NCBI RefSeq assembly: GCF_009362735.1
Contig: NZ_WHNP01000005.1
Span: 270,378-334,377, forward strand
Length of the DNA stretch: 64,000 nt
Source of the DNA: Paraburkholderia franconis
GTDB lineage: Bacteria > Pseudomonadota > Gammaproteobacteria > Burkholderiales > Burkholderiaceae
Direction of reading: 5' to 3'
The notes under the pieces were generated by a model. The model was given only the letters and a program-made list of their open reading frames with translations. It had not been told where the DNA came from and made no database searches. A program made the position numbers and the translations under genes. Below, in pieces: positions 54,007 through 63,427 of this stretch (within the stretch, counting starts at the first letter, position 1; each line of letters starts with the position of its first letter).

Positions 54007-54951
54007 ATGCCGCTTCGCCTGCCCCCGCTGAACTCGCTGCGATTCTTCGAGGCGGCGGCGCGGCACGGCAGTTTCAAGCTCGCGGCCGCTGAACTCAACG
54101 TGACGCCGAGCGCCGTCAGTCATGGCATCGTCGCGCTCGAGGAAGCGCTCGGCGTCGCCCTCTTCATGCGCGAGCCGCGCAAGCTGTCGCTCACGTCTGA
54201 AGGCCAGCTGTATTTTCCGTACATCGCCGAGGCCTTCTCGCTGATCGCGCTCGGCACGCAGCGGCTGCCCGACAGCCGCACGCACCGGACGATCTCCGTG
54301 AGCTGCGCGCCGACGCTAGCCGTCCGCTGGCTCGTGCCACGACTGCACGACTTTCGCGCGCGCTGGCCCGGCATCGACGTGTCCGTCGACACGTCGCGGC
54401 GCCAGGTCGGCTTTCCCATCGACGGCTTCGACTTCGGCATTCGACTGAGCCGCGGCCCGGTTCCGGGCAGCGACTGGAGCCGGCTGTTCGGCGAGCGGCT
54501 CGTGCCCGTTTGCAACGCGGCCTATCGCGCGACGCTCGTCGATGCGCACGGCCACATCGATCTGCGCCGTGCAACGCTGATTCACGTCGATACCGCGAGC
54601 GAGGACTGGCAGGCGTGGCTGGACGGCGCGGGCATCGTCGACGTCGACGCGGTGCCCGGGCTGCGCTTCGACACGATCCAGCTTGCGCTCGAAGCGGCAT
54701 CGACGGGCATGGGCATCGCGATCGGCCGCCGGCCGCTGGTCAACCGCGAGCTCGATGCAGGCACGCTCGTCGAAGCCGCCGCGCCGACTGTCGAAGCGAA
54801 GACCGCGTACTGGCTCGTCAGCGCGGAAGGCGCCGACGAGCGGCCCGATCTGCAGGCGTTCAAGCGCTGGCTGCTTCACGAAGCGAAGGCGTTCGACGAC
54901 CAGCATCCCGTTGACGACGCTCCTTCATCCGCGGCTGCCGCGTCGCGGTAG
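54007..54951 (+). CDS. LysR-family regulator (GcvA-like)
   Basis: 314 aa. The HTH opens PLNSLRFFEAAARHGSFKLA, with LNVTPSAVSHGIVALEEAL, the GcvA subgroup signature. The effector domain is complete (IDGFDFGIRLSRGPVPGSD). The divergent neighbour is none; it precedes the MFS transporter by 139 nt on the same strand, so it may regulate that gene. Confidence 0.85.
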   Translation: MPLRLPPLNSLRFFEAAARHGSFKLAAAELNVTPSAVSHGIVALEEALGVALFMREPRKLSLTSEGQLYFPYIAEAFSLIALGTQRLPDSRTHRTISVSCAPTLAVRWLVPRLHDFRARWPGIDVSVDTSRRQVGFPIDGFDFGIRLSRGPVPGSDWSRLFGERLVPVCNAAYRATLVDAHGHIDLRRATLIHVDTASEDWQAWLDGAGIVDVDAVPGLRFDTIQLALEAASTGMGIAIGRRPLVNRELDAGTLVEAAAPTVEAKTAYWLVSAEGADERPDLQAFKRWLLHEAKAFDDQHPVDDAPSSAAAASR

Positions 54952-55089
54952 CGCTACTGGCTCTTCCCGACGCTCTCAACGCTGGCGAGTCTTTCGCCAC
55001 GAGTGAATTCTGTTCATCTGTCGCCGAAAACTTTTCGTTTGTCGCGTGTCCGCGCTGCTGCGACGATGGCCGCGAGGAGGAAACGAAAC

Positions 55090-56367
55090 ATGTCGACGGC
55101 CAAACCCGCTCATGCAACAACTTACGAAACAACCCTGAAGAACCCGACGTTCTATGTGATCGTCGCAGCCGCGCTGATCCTGAGCGCAGCGATGGGCATA
55201 CGGCAGACATTCGGCCTGTTCATCGGGCCGTTTTCGTATGACCGCGGCCTGCCCGTCACGCTGATCGCATTCGCGATCGCGCTGCACAATCTCGTGTGGG
55301 GCTTCGCGCAGCCATTCGCGGGCGCGGCCGCAGACCGCTACGGTGCAGCACCCGTCGTTGCGTTCGGCGCGACGACGTTCGCGGCGGGCCTCGCGCTCGC
55401 AGCGGGCGCGCCGTCGGGGCTCGCGCTCATTGCGGGGCTCGGGCTGCTGGTCGGCATCGGCGTCAGCTGCACGACGTTCGGCGTCGTGCTGACGTCCGTC
55501 GGACGCGTGGCGTCGGCCGAGCAGCGCAGCATGGCGATGGGCATCGCGAGCGCGGGCGGCTCGCTCGGGCAGGTGCTGATGGTGCCGTTCGCGCAGACGC
55601 TGCGCGAAACGTCGGGCGTATCGACGTCGCTGTTCGCGCTTGCATTTCTGATGCTGATCGCCGCGCCGCTCGGCATCGTGCTCGACCGCCGCAGAGACGC
55701 GGCCGTGCCGCATGTGGCGGCATCACATGCGACGTCGGCGCCCGTATCGTCGCTGCGCGAGACGCTCGCGCACGCGACGCGGCATCGCGGCTACCAGCTG
55801 CTGACGCTCGGCTTCTTCACGTGCGGTTTCCAGCTTGCGTTCATTGCGACGCATCTGCCCGGATACCTCACGTTGTGCCATATGCCGATGGGACTCGGCG
55901 CCACCGCGCTCGCGCTGATCGGGCTTTTCAACATGGCGGGCAGCTGGGCGTGCGGCTGGCTCGGCGGGCGCTTCCGTCAGCAGCACGTGCTCGGCTGGCT
56001 GTACCTGATTCGCGGCGCGACGATTGCCTCGTTTTTCCTGCTGCCGAAATCGACGCTCTCGGTCGTGCTGTTCGCAGCGGTGATGGGCTTGACGTGGCTC
56101 GGCACGGTGCCGCTCACGAGCGGACTCATCGCGAAGGTGTTCGGCACACGGTATCTCGGGACGCTCTTCGGCGTCGTGTTCCTGAGCCATCAGCTTGGCT
56201 CGTTTCTCGGCGCGTGGCTCGGCGGTTTCGTGTTCGACGTGACGGGCTCGTATTCGCTGATCTGGGGCGCGACGGCGCTGGCGGGACTGTTCGCGGCGCT
56301 CCTGCATTTCCCCATCGACGATACGGTTCATGCGAGCGGCGCGTCTGTCGAAGCGGCGCGCGCCTGA
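55090..56367 (+). CDS. MFS transporter
   Basis: 425 aa, twelve hydrophobic helices, from ATG 55090 with GGAGGAAAC upstream. RQTFGLFIGPFS near the first helix, DRYGAAP and the loop-2/3 motif, and a long central loop (DRRRDAAVPHV) that splits the two six-helix halves. Related to the OFA/oxalate-formate-type exporters, but the substrate is not visible from sequence. Possibly controlled by the upstream LysR gene. Confidence 0.9.
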   Translation: MSTAKPAHATTYETTLKNPTFYVIVAAALILSAAMGIRQTFGLFIGPFSYDRGLPVTLIAFAIALHNLVWGFAQPFAGAAADRYGAAPVVAFGATTFAAGLALAAGAPSGLALIAGLGLLVGIGVSCTTFGVVLTSVGRVASAEQRSMAMGIASAGGSLGQVLMVPFAQTLRETSGVSTSLFALAFLMLIAAPLGIVLDRRRDAAVPHVAASHATSAPVSSLRETLAHATRHRGYQLLTLGFFTCGFQLAFIATHLPGYLTLCHMPMGLGATALALIGLFNMAGSWACGWLGGRFRQQHVLGWLYLIRGATIASFFLLPKSTLSVVLFAAVMGLTWLGTVPLTSGLIAKVFGTRYLGTLFGVVFLSHQLGSFLGAWLGGFVFDVTGSYSLIWGATALAGLFAALLHFPIDDTVHASGASVEAARA

Positions 56368-56396
56368 AGTGAAGTGTAGCGATGCGCCGGCGGCCT

Positions 56397-56625
56397 TCAG
56401 GTCTTCGGCGTATCGCCGAGCATGACTGTCCAGCCGAGCCCGCGCACGTTGCGGATCACCGTCTGTCCAAACTGGATTGTCGGCCAGCGACTGCAACGCG
56501 GTGAGCGGCGTGCGCAATTCGTGCGCGGCGTCGGAGATGAACTTTCTTTCGCCTTCGATCGATTTCGCGAGACGCTCGAACATCCTGTTGATCGAAACGA
56601 TGAACGGACGTATTTCGGTCGGCAC
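56397..56625 (-). pseudogene. Mosaic relic of a two-component system (histidine kinase piece fused to response-regulator end)
   Basis: Reading the minus strand 5'-3', 56625-56482 encodes a QseC-type kinase core (FIVSINRMFERLAKSI, KFISDAAHELRTPLTALQ), then after a frame change 56480-56397 encodes the end of an OmpR-type regulator (QTVIRNVRGLGW then a stop at 56397). The order kinase-then-regulator is the reverse of the normal operon, so this is a deletion or rearrangement product. Confidence 0.7.
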
Positions 56626-56639
56626 GGCAGATGTGCGAA

Positions 56640-56911
56640 GACCTCACGACGACGGACTATCTGAGCTGGGGCGCACCTGCCGGCTCGACCCCGCCGTGAT
56701 CGTTCAGCTGGCACCGGACGTCAAGGATGCGCGTCTACGACGCGAAGTCACTGCGCTATGCAAGGAAAGCGCGCACGCCGACAGGCATCTTTCCGAAGGC
56801 GAGGACATGTTCGTGCGCGTGCTGCGCGCCGCGTGGCGAATGCCGCGAGAGAACGAATCGCCGCAACGCTCGCGCAAGATGTCGAAGCTCGTTAGCGTGA
56901 CGGCCGTGTAG
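56640..56911 (+). pseudogene. 5'-truncated TerB-like gene
   Basis: Plus frame from about 56661 gives SELGRTCRLDPAVIVQLA, LRREVTALCKESAHADRHL, and SEGEDMFVRVLRAAW, then stop at 56911. This resembles the C-terminal part of TerB-like domains (helical, with ADxxxSEGE). The N-terminal half and start codon are missing; immediately upstream is the two-component relic. TerB proteins are ~150 aa and linked to tellurite response. Confidence 0.4.
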
Positions 56912-57009
56912 CGTTTTGGGATCGATGCCGTTGTCAAGCCGCCGTGCGATCCGCGAGCCGCATTGCGGCGCATGGCAACGCCACTGCGCGATAGACGGGG
57001 CAACCGAAA

Positions 57010-58161
57010 CTAGAACTCGCCTCGCCCGATCGCCGTGGCCTGCATGCTGCCCGGCGACGCGTACAGCATGACGCTGATATGCGTTGCGTCGAGACCGTTG
57101 CCGACAGCCTGCTCGGTGAGCCCGAATGGCTGCGACTTGTAGATGCCGCCGTCGTCGAGATTCTGGTAGCGGATGTCGTAGCTTCCGGGCGCAACGTCCT
57201 TCAGCGTGAAGGTCCGGCCCGCCGGCACGAAGAAGTGGCGCACGGGCTGATCGAACACTGACGCGTTGTAGACCAGCTTGCCGAACACGTCGAAGCGGTT
57301 GATCGAGTTGTCGATCGTCACCGACGAATGCCCGCCCGACGCGCCGACAGGCGTGCCGTCGAGATAACCCGCCGTGGCCGGCCACGGCGCGCCGTTCGGC
57401 GCGACGCTGGGGCGCACGTACGCGGCGGCCGCGCCCGCATCGCTCGCAGCATCGGGCGCGTCGTTCGTCCACGGCGACGTCGCTGCTTGCGCCGACGCCA
57501 TCGCAGCCAGCGCGCGGCCGTTGCTGTCTGCTGCCGCGCTGTCGGCATCGGCATGGCCATGCTCGCCGTACGGCGCACCGGATGTGATGTTGCGCGTGAA
57601 CGGCCACGGCGACATCGATTCCGTAATCACGACATAGCCGACGAACGCACATGCCGCGATCGCGATCCAGCCGCGCAACGAGACCCTGCGCAGCGCAAGT
57701 CCGAACGACACGCGCGGCTTCTTGCGCGCGGCGGCGCGCGGATCGACCCGCGCCTGGGACGTCCAGCCGCTTCCGCGCGGCGCGGAGCGCGCCGACGCCT
57801 CGGCTTGCGCAGCGGCGTACCGGGGCATCTGCTGGGAGGCCGACGCGGAAGATGCGGATGAGGCGGACGATGCGGACGAATGCGACGAACCGGACGGACG
57901 CGAGGACGCCGCCGTCGCGGCAGCAGCCGACGCCTCGCGCTCCTTGCGCGCGAGCCATTCGTCGTGTTCCTTGCGTTGCGCCGGGTCGCTCAGGACCGCG
58001 TAAGACGCGTTGATGATCTTCATCACCCGCTCGGCGTCCGGATCGTCGATCCGCCGGTCTGGGTGATATTTCTGACACAAGGTCCTATAGGCCGCGCGGA
58101 TCACTTCCTGAGGCGCGTCCCGCGAGACTTTCAGATTGTCATAGTGGCTGTGAATCTTCAC
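57010..58161 (-). CDS. Membrane J-domain protein with large C-terminal domain
   Basis: 383 aa. J domain at 1-70 with HPD at 33-35 (CQKYHPDRRIDDPDAERV). A Ser/Ala-rich linker leads to one membrane helix near 165-183, so the J domain is cytoplasmic and the C-terminal ~190 residues are periplasmic: a low-complexity Ala/Asp stretch, then a compact domain (RFDVFGKLVYNASVFDQ, VPAGRTFTLKDVAPGSYDIR). Co-chaperones of this layout are uncommon; it might couple DnaK to an envelope process. Confidence 0.85.
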   Translation of the reverse strand: MKIHSHYDNLKVSRDAPQEVIRAAYRTLCQKYHPDRRIDDPDAERVMKIINASYAVLSDPAQRKEHDEWLARKEREASAAAATAASSRPSGSSHSSASSASSASSASASQQMPRYAAAQAEASARSAPRGSGWTSQARVDPRAAARKKPRVSFGLALRRVSLRGWIAIAACAFVGYVVITESMSPWPFTRNITSGAPYGEHGHADADSAAADSNGRALAAMASAQAATSPWTNDAPDAASDAGAAAAYVRPSVAPNGAPWPATAGYLDGTPVGASGGHSSVTIDNSINRFDVFGKLVYNASVFDQPVRHFFVPAGRTFTLKDVAPGSYDIRYQNLDDGGIYKSQPFGLTEQAVGNGLDATHISVMLYASPGSMQATAIGRGEF

Positions 58162-58363
58162 GCCCTTCCCTTCCCCGATTGCCGTGCTGTCTTTTATATC
58201 GATTCTACGCGACCCAAAGCGAGCCTACCGGTCGCGGGCGCACCCGCCCCCCGGCTTTCGAATCGCCGTTGTGGCCTGGACCGCACTTCCTGTTGCGCTG
58301 TTTTTACATCATGCAAGGTAGCGCGCGCCGCCGTTCCCGCCGCCGTTTTATGCAGTCTTCCGT

Positions 58364-59362
58364 TTATGCCGTCTTCTCGTGGGGAAACTGCACGGCCGAT
58401 TCTGACGTTTCCTCGTTACGTTTTTGCTGCTCGTTCCAGATCTGGCTGTCCGGGAACCAGAACGCGGTCGCGCGCGGCGGGACGGCAAGCTTGACTGGCA
58501 GCGACGGATTGAAGATCTTCGACCACGCCGACAGATACGACGGCGTCTTCAGCAGACAGCCGCAGCGCGCGAGCAGCAGGCTTGCGACCAGCGCCTCGCG
58601 TCCGATGGCGAGCCCCGGATGTCCGCTGAAATGCACGGGCGTGCCGCCCGAGGCCAGCAGCCGCGCGGGCGCGACGTTGATGGGCACGGCAAACTGACGT
58701 GTCGCGAAGAAATCGAGGAACGGCTGCTCGTCGCTCGACACGAAGATGTTCGTCAGATGCGGCTCTTCGGCGAGCGTTGCATCGATCAGCCGACAAAATT
58801 CCTCCCAGCCGATCGTATGCGCCTCCACCTTCTTGTCGGTGCCGCGATAATGCACGCCGAGCGTCGCCGCGCCGATGCCGAGCCGCTGGCAGATTCCGTC
58901 GACTTCCGCGCGGATCGGCGCGGCCGGCCGGTAGTGCGCCATGAAGAGCGCGCTCGAATGCTTCAGTTCGAGCCGCGGCTCGTAGCGACGGCGAAAGCCG
59001 AGCACGCTGAGATCGCGCACGACCGACGTTCGCAGCCGCACGCTCGCTCCCGGCCTTGGCGACACACTGACGGTATCGAAGTATTCGGCAAACCAGTCGA
59101 CCTGGCCTTCGCGATCGCCGTAAATCCCGCCGCGCGCGGAAATCAGCGGCGTCAGGCCCTTCTCGTCGCAATACATCAGGATGAACAGCACCATCTGCAT
59201 CACGGAGAAAAAGCCCGAATGCGCGCGAATTTCAATCGCGAAGTAACCGTGATTCAACCGCTGCTGCGCATGCAGCGAGATGCGGCCCGGTGTGCTGATC
59301 GATTGTTTGAACCGTTCGCTGCGCCGGATATCTCTTGCGATATCGATCAACTTGCTCAACAT
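58364..59362 (-). CDS. Fucosyltransferase-like glycosyltransferase
   Basis: 332 aa from the ATG at 59362 (AAAGGGA upstream); the longer frame to 59470 has no good signal. GVHYRGTDKKVEAHTIGW near 205 matches the nucleotide-sugar motif of alpha-1,6 and O-fucosyltransferases (HxRGTDK), followed by IFVSSDEQPFLDFF. There is no signal peptide. It is not in a lipopolysaccharide cluster; the acceptor is unknown. A 72-nt nested hairpin lies 75 nt upstream of the start on the same strand. Confidence 0.75.
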   Translation of the reverse strand: MLSKLIDIARDIRRSERFKQSISTPGRISLHAQQRLNHGYFAIEIRAHSGFFSVMQMVLFILMYCDEKGLTPLISARGGIYGDREGQVDWFAEYFDTVSVSPRPGASVRLRTSVVRDLSVLGFRRRYEPRLELKHSSALFMAHYRPAAPIRAEVDGICQRLGIGAATLGVHYRGTDKKVEAHTIGWEEFCRLIDATLAEEPHLTNIFVSSDEQPFLDFFATRQFAVPINVAPARLLASGGTPVHFSGHPGLAIGREALVASLLLARCGCLLKTPSYLSAWSKIFNPSLPVKLAVPPRATAFWFPDSQIWNEQQKRNEETSESAVQFPHEKTA

Positions 59363-59757
59363 GCCACGTCCCTTTCCGCTCACCGGGCAGCCGACCCGAT
59401 ACGGCGTCTGTGGTCGAAGGATGCAGGCGCGAGGCGGCGCTTCGTACGACAGACGCAAGACGCCCTTCATGCTGGAATGTCCAGCGTGTCTTGCACATCG
59501 TACGAAGCGGACCGCCGGCCCAATGCGAAATCAGCCAGCAAATAGACGCGTTCCGACACGCGCCATCATATAGGGCAGAAACGCGGCGGTCGAGCAGGGA
59601 AAAACCGGCTGTGTGCGACACCCAACATTTGCTTGCGCGCCGCTAATCGTCTGAATTTAAAGGATTTTTTGAGGCACTTATGGCAACAGGATAGCCGCGG
59701 CCGGGGCGATCGAGGGCCCGCCGCAGTTGTCGGCAAGCCTGCCGTCAGCGCCTTCCA
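59363..59757. other. Intergenic region between the glycosyltransferase and the 70-aa gene
   Basis: 395 bp. Apart from the nested hairpin, no coding frame of good character. An AT-rich stretch (59655-59675, with TTTAAAGG and a T-run) could hold promoter elements for the minus-strand gene. Confidence 0.4.
59438..59509 (-). ncRNA. Nested hairpin upstream of the glycosyltransferase gene (leader element or small RNA)
   Basis: Three co-axial perfect stems within 72 nt: outer CGCTTCGTACGA (59438-59449) with 59498-59509; middle GCAAGAC (59455-59461) with 59488-59494; inner GCTGGA (59471-59476) with 59480-59485, loop ATG. In total 25 base pairs. It lies in the 5' untranslated region of the minus-strand gene starting at 59362. 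No T-run, so not a terminator. Function inferred. Confidence 0.45.
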
Positions 59758-59970
59758 TCAGCCTTTCATGTCGACCCAGATGCGGCCCCAGGCGGTCGCG
59801 TATTTGAGCGCCTGTTCGCCGTCGTAGAAGTAGTCGAGCGCGTTGAACGTGCGGGGCGGCAGCCCCGGTTTTTCGATGATGAGATCGGCTGCGTGCATGC
59901 CGTCGTCGCCCATGGCGGCGCTGGCCTGCAAACGATAGCCTCGGTGTGTCGTCAGCATGGGAATCGTCAT
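59758..59970 (-). CDS. Small hypothetical protein
   Basis: 70 aa from the ATG at 59970. Sequence is soluble and compact: PMLTTHRGYRLQASA, GLPPRTFNALDYFYDGEQAL, ending TAWGRIWVDMKG. A similar 70-aa family with a DYFYDGEQAL-like core is common in Burkholderiales as I recall, without assigned function. No operon partner. Confidence 0.7.
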   Translation of the reverse strand: MTIPMLTTHRGYRLQASAAMGDDGMHAADLIIEKPGLPPRTFNALDYFYDGEQALKYATAWGRIWVDMKG

Positions 59971-60144
59971 TGATACGTCTCTGGCTCTTTCAACGGAATG
60001 TGGGCCGATGCGCTGCGTCCCGAACGACTGGGCCGCGCCTCGTGCCCACTTTCGGGCCAGGATTCGCATTATCACGACGCCCCGTTACTGTTCGGTGACG
60101 GCCGGCGTTTTTGCACGCCGGTCCGCTTTATGCGCGCATTCTGA

Positions 60145-61176
60145 TCAGTCGGCGATCGGCTTGCCGGAAGCGTCCTTCACCTTCGCCTTCCACTGCGTGC
60201 GGATTTCGGATACGACGGCATCCGGCAGCGTGATGTAGTCGAGTTCCTGCGCGGTCTGGTTGCCGTTCTTGAACGCCCAGTCGAAGAACTTGAGCGTTTC
60301 CTTGCCGTGGTCCGGCTTGTCCTGCGACGAATGCAGCAGCACGAACGTCGCGCCGACGACCGGCCACGCTTCCTTGCCGGGCTCGTTGGTGAGGATCTGG
60401 TAGAACGACTTCGACCACTCGGCGCCCGCGGCGGCCGCCTTGAAGGTTTCCGTCTTCGGCTCGACGACGGCACCCGACGAGTTCTTCAGCGACGTGTACG
60501 TCATCTTGTTCTGCTTCGCGTACGCCCATTCGACATAGCCGATCGCGCCCGGCAGACGCTGCACGAACGCGGCGACGCCGTCGTTGCCCTTGCCGCCCGT
60601 GCCCGTCGGCCAGTTGACCGTCGTGCCTTCGCCGACCTTGCTCTTCCACTCCGGGTTCACCTGCGACAGATAGTGCGTCCAGATGAAGCTCGTGCCGGAA
60701 CCGTCCGCGCGGCGCACGACGGCGACATCGGTATCCGGCAGCTTTGCGCCCGAATTGAGCGCGGCGATGGCCGGGTCGTTCCATTTCTTGATCTTGCCGA
60801 GGTAGATGTCGCCCAGCACGGGACCCGAGAGCACCAGCGAACCCGGCTTCACGCCGGGCAGGTTGACCACGGGCACCACGCCGCCGACGACGGTCGGAAA
60901 CTGGAACAGGCCGTCCTTGGCCAGTTCGTCGTCCTTGAGCGGCGCATCGGAGCCGGCGAAGTCGACCGTTTTCGCGAGCACCTGCTTGATCCCGCCCGAC
61001 GAGCCGATGCCCTGGTAGTTGATGCGAGCGCCGCCCGTCTTCTGATATGCGTCGGCCCATTTCGTGTAGATGGGCGCCGCGAACGTGCTGCCGGCGCCCG
61101 TAATGTCGGCCGCCTGAGCGAAGGAGTTGGACAGCGCGCCGATCACGCCGGCCACGGCGAAGAATGCGAGTTTCAT
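60145..61176 (-). CDS. pstS: Periplasmic phosphate-binding protein
   Basis: 343 aa from the ATG at 61176, preceded by an ideal AAAGGAGG. Signal peptide ends near FAQA-ADI. Phosphate-binding signatures: [50 protein letters not shown]. PstS delivers phosphate to the PstCAB transporter. pstC, pstA, pstB and phoU are not adjacent. Downstream lies a small unrelated gene. Confidence 0.95.
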   Translation of the reverse strand: MKLAFFAVAGVIGALSNSFAQAADITGAGSTFAAPIYTKWADAYQKTGGARINYQGIGSSGGIKQVLAKTVDFAGSDAPLKDDELAKDGLFQFPTVVGGVVPVVNLPGVKPGSLVLSGPVLGDIYLGKIKKWNDPAIAALNSGAKLPDTDVAVVRRADGSGTSFIWTHYLSQVNPEWKSKVGEGTTVNWPTGTGGKGNDGVAAFVQRLPGAIGYVEWAYAKQNKMTYTSLKNSSGAVVEPKTETFKAAAAGAEWSKSFYQILTNEPGKEAWPVVGATFVLLHSSQDKPDHGKETLKFFDWAFKNGNQTAQELDYITLPDAVVSEIRTQWKAKVKDASGKPIAD

Positions 61177-61190
61177 GGTCACCTCCTTTG

Positions 61191-61438
61191 TCGATCCAGA
61201 GTTGGCGCTTTAGCGCCTTACTCTGGTCCCATGCAGAGCAGTCGATCCAGAGTTGGCGCTTTACCTGTCGGCCGGAGTTAGTGCTTTAGCACTTACTCCG
61301 GCCCCATGCGGAGCACCTACTCTGGTCCCATGCAAGGCTGTCGATCCAGAGTTGGCGCTTCGGCTGTCGGCTGGAGTTAGTGCTGGCGCCTTGGTGCCTA
61401 CTGCCGTTCCATGCCTTACTGGTCCCATGCAAGACAGT
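61191..61438. repeat. Cluster of palindromic repeats between pstS and dinB
   Basis: Related units: tcgatccagagttggcgctt at 61191, 61242 and 61341; ggtcccatgca at 61225, 61324 and 61420; a perfect arm pair around 61272-61301 (CCGGAGT...ACTCCGG with GTGCTTTAGCAC inside). They alternate with short spacers. These GC-rich gcgctTTAgcgc-type palindromes resemble dispersed repeats of Burkholderiaceae. They are in the 5' region of pstS, on its minus-strand leader. Confidence 0.85.
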
Positions 61439-61688
61439 TGCAAAAGCTTTGTATGGGGTGCGTTTCGAAATTAGCCGTGCTTCGTGACATTGCGGTGACG
61501 GATGTGGTGCGGCTCGCGGAGTGGTTCGGGTATGTCGATAAGCGCGGCTTTTACGGTAAGTGCCGATGGCTTCGCGCGGTTTTGTCGGAAGAGATCGCAG
61601 AATGGATGCGGCACGTCGACGATTCGTTCGTCGAAAGGCCATGGACAGCGTGGCGCACGCGTACGCCAGCACACGACGCGCAATCGCC

Positions 61689-62843
61689 TCACGCAGTAAA
61701 GGGCAACTCCGCCTGCACCGGCAACGGCTGCGCGTGTTCGCTCGCATGCGACAGCCCGCTCACTCGCACGCCCAGCAATCGGAGCTTGCGCGTCAACGCG
61801 ACGCGCTTCAGGCATTCGGTCGCCGCGCGCCGGATCGCCGCTGCATCCGACGTGGCGACGGGAATCGTCAGATCGCGCGTGACGGTCGAAAAATCGTCGA
61901 AGCGCAGTTTGATGCCGACCGTATGCCCGACATAGCCCTTGCGCTGCAGATCTTCGGCCACCCGCACGCACAGTCGCGTGAACGACTCCGACAGCGCCGC
62001 GCGATCGTGGCGCGGATGCAGATCGCGTTCGAACGTCGTCTCGCGGCTCATCGACTTCGGCTCGGATTCGACGACGACGGGACGCTCGTCGATACCCTGC
62101 GCGACGTGCATCAGCCACGTCGCATACCTGAGTCCGAAGTTGGCCTGCAGCAGGTCGGGCGCCGCATGCGCCAGATCGCCGACCGTATGGATGCCGATCG
62201 TGGCCAGCCGCTCGCTCGCCTTCGGGCCGATGCCATTGATCTTGCGCGCGGCCAGCGGCCAGATGCGCGAGGGAATATCGGCGGGTGTCAGGATCGTGAG
62301 GCCATCGGGCTTGTCCAGCTCGGAGCCGATTTTTGCCAGCAGCTTGTTCGGCGCGACGCAAATCGAGCACGTGAGACCCGTCGCATCGCGCACGGCCTGC
62401 TTGATGCGCGTGCCTATGTCGGCGGCGTCGCCGGGGACGTCCGTGAGGTCGATATAGATTTCGTCAATGCCGCGATCTTCGATACGCGTCGTGAACTTCG
62501 CCACTTCGGCCTTGAAAAGGCGCGAGTAATGGCGATACGAATCGAAGTCGGTAGGCAGCAGAATCGCGTCCGGCGCGAGTTGCGCGGCCTTCATCATGCC
62601 CATCGCCGAAAAGACGCCGAACGCGCGCGCCTCGTAAGTCGACGTGGTGACGACACCGCGCCCCGCATAGTCGCGCAGCCGCGCGAAGCGGCGCGTGCCA
62701 TCGGGCAGCGTTTCAGGCGTCGCGCTACGCCCTCCGCCGATCACCACCGGCTTGCCACGCAATTCCGGATAGCGCAGCAGTTCGACGGATGCATAAAACG
62801 CGTCCATGTCGAGATGCGCGATACGGCGGGTGGTGACGCTCAT
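61689..62843 (-). CDS. dinB: DNA polymerase IV
   Basis: 384 aa. Catalytic acids in HLDMDAFYASVE at 10-21 (D12) and RGIDEIYIDLTD near 122 (DE). Fingers TYEARAFGV, thumb with two HhH-like segments (NGIGPKASERLATIG), little-finger domain, and a terminal clamp-binding motif QAELPF. Error-prone Y-family polymerase for lesion bypass. The length and motifs are typical. Confidence 0.95.
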   Translation of the reverse strand: MSVTTRRIAHLDMDAFYASVELLRYPELRGKPVVIGGGRSATPETLPDGTRRFARLRDYAGRGVVTTSTYEARAFGVFSAMGMMKAAQLAPDAILLPTDFDSYRHYSRLFKAEVAKFTTRIEDRGIDEIYIDLTDVPGDAADIGTRIKQAVRDATGLTCSICVAPNKLLAKIGSELDKPDGLTILTPADIPSRIWPLAARKINGIGPKASERLATIGIHTVGDLAHAAPDLLQANFGLRYATWLMHVAQGIDERPVVVESEPKSMSRETTFERDLHPRHDRAALSESFTRLCVRVAEDLQRKGYVGHTVGIKLRFDDFSTVTRDLTIPVATSDAAAIRRAATECLKRVALTRKLRLLGVRVSGLSHASEHAQPLPVQAELPFTA

Positions 62844-63094
62844 GTTGCGTGATGCGGCCTGCGATTGGATGTGGGTTGCGGCAGCGGATGCTTCAGCTAG
62901 AACCTGACTCGACGATACGCCACGTGCGCAGTTGGTGCTGCTGGTGCCGCTTGCGAGACGGGCATGCGGTGCGATGGGCTATGCCGCGCGGTCGTGGAGT
63001 TTAGCAATACACGGGCGGAAAACAGCCGCGCAAGACAGCGTTTCGAAACAGCGACGCGTGCAACGTTCAACCGTCAGCCGCTTTCCCGCTTGCA

Positions 63095-63403
63095 TCAGAC
63101 GCGGAACACGTTGCCGTCGGGACCGATTTTGCGGGGAATGCTGCGATTCGGCGCCTTCTTCGACGACACCACCGATGAAGCGCCATGATCCGGATGCTCG
63201 CTGCCCGGCTCGGTGATTTTCCGCGCGAGCCGTGGCGTCGTCTGCGTGTGTGGGCGGACGTGCTTCGGCGCCGGTGCGGAATGACCTCGCGCCTCGGGCG
63301 GGTTCCAGATCTCGACGTACTTTTCCGCGTGCGCTGCCGTAGCCATAAGCAGCGCGATCAGCCCGGCTGTCATTCCGGGTAAGAGACGACGACCTGCATT
63401 CAT
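63095..63403 (-). CDS. Small exported basic protein
   Basis: 102 aa, with AAGGAG upstream of the ATG. A signal peptide (MTAGLIALLMATAAHA) is followed by VEIWNPPEARGHSAPAP and a His/Pro/Arg/Lys-rich disordered tail (RPHTQTTPRLARKI). Periplasmic or secreted, unknown function. Adjacent upstream gene is another small protein on the same strand. Confidence 0.72.
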   Translation of the reverse strand: MNAGRRLLPGMTAGLIALLMATAAHAEKYVEIWNPPEARGHSAPAPKHVRPHTQTTPRLARKITEPGSEHPDHGASSVVSSKKAPNRSIPRKIGPDGNVFRV

Positions 63404-63427
63404 TGCTTTATCTCCTTGCCGTGCGTC

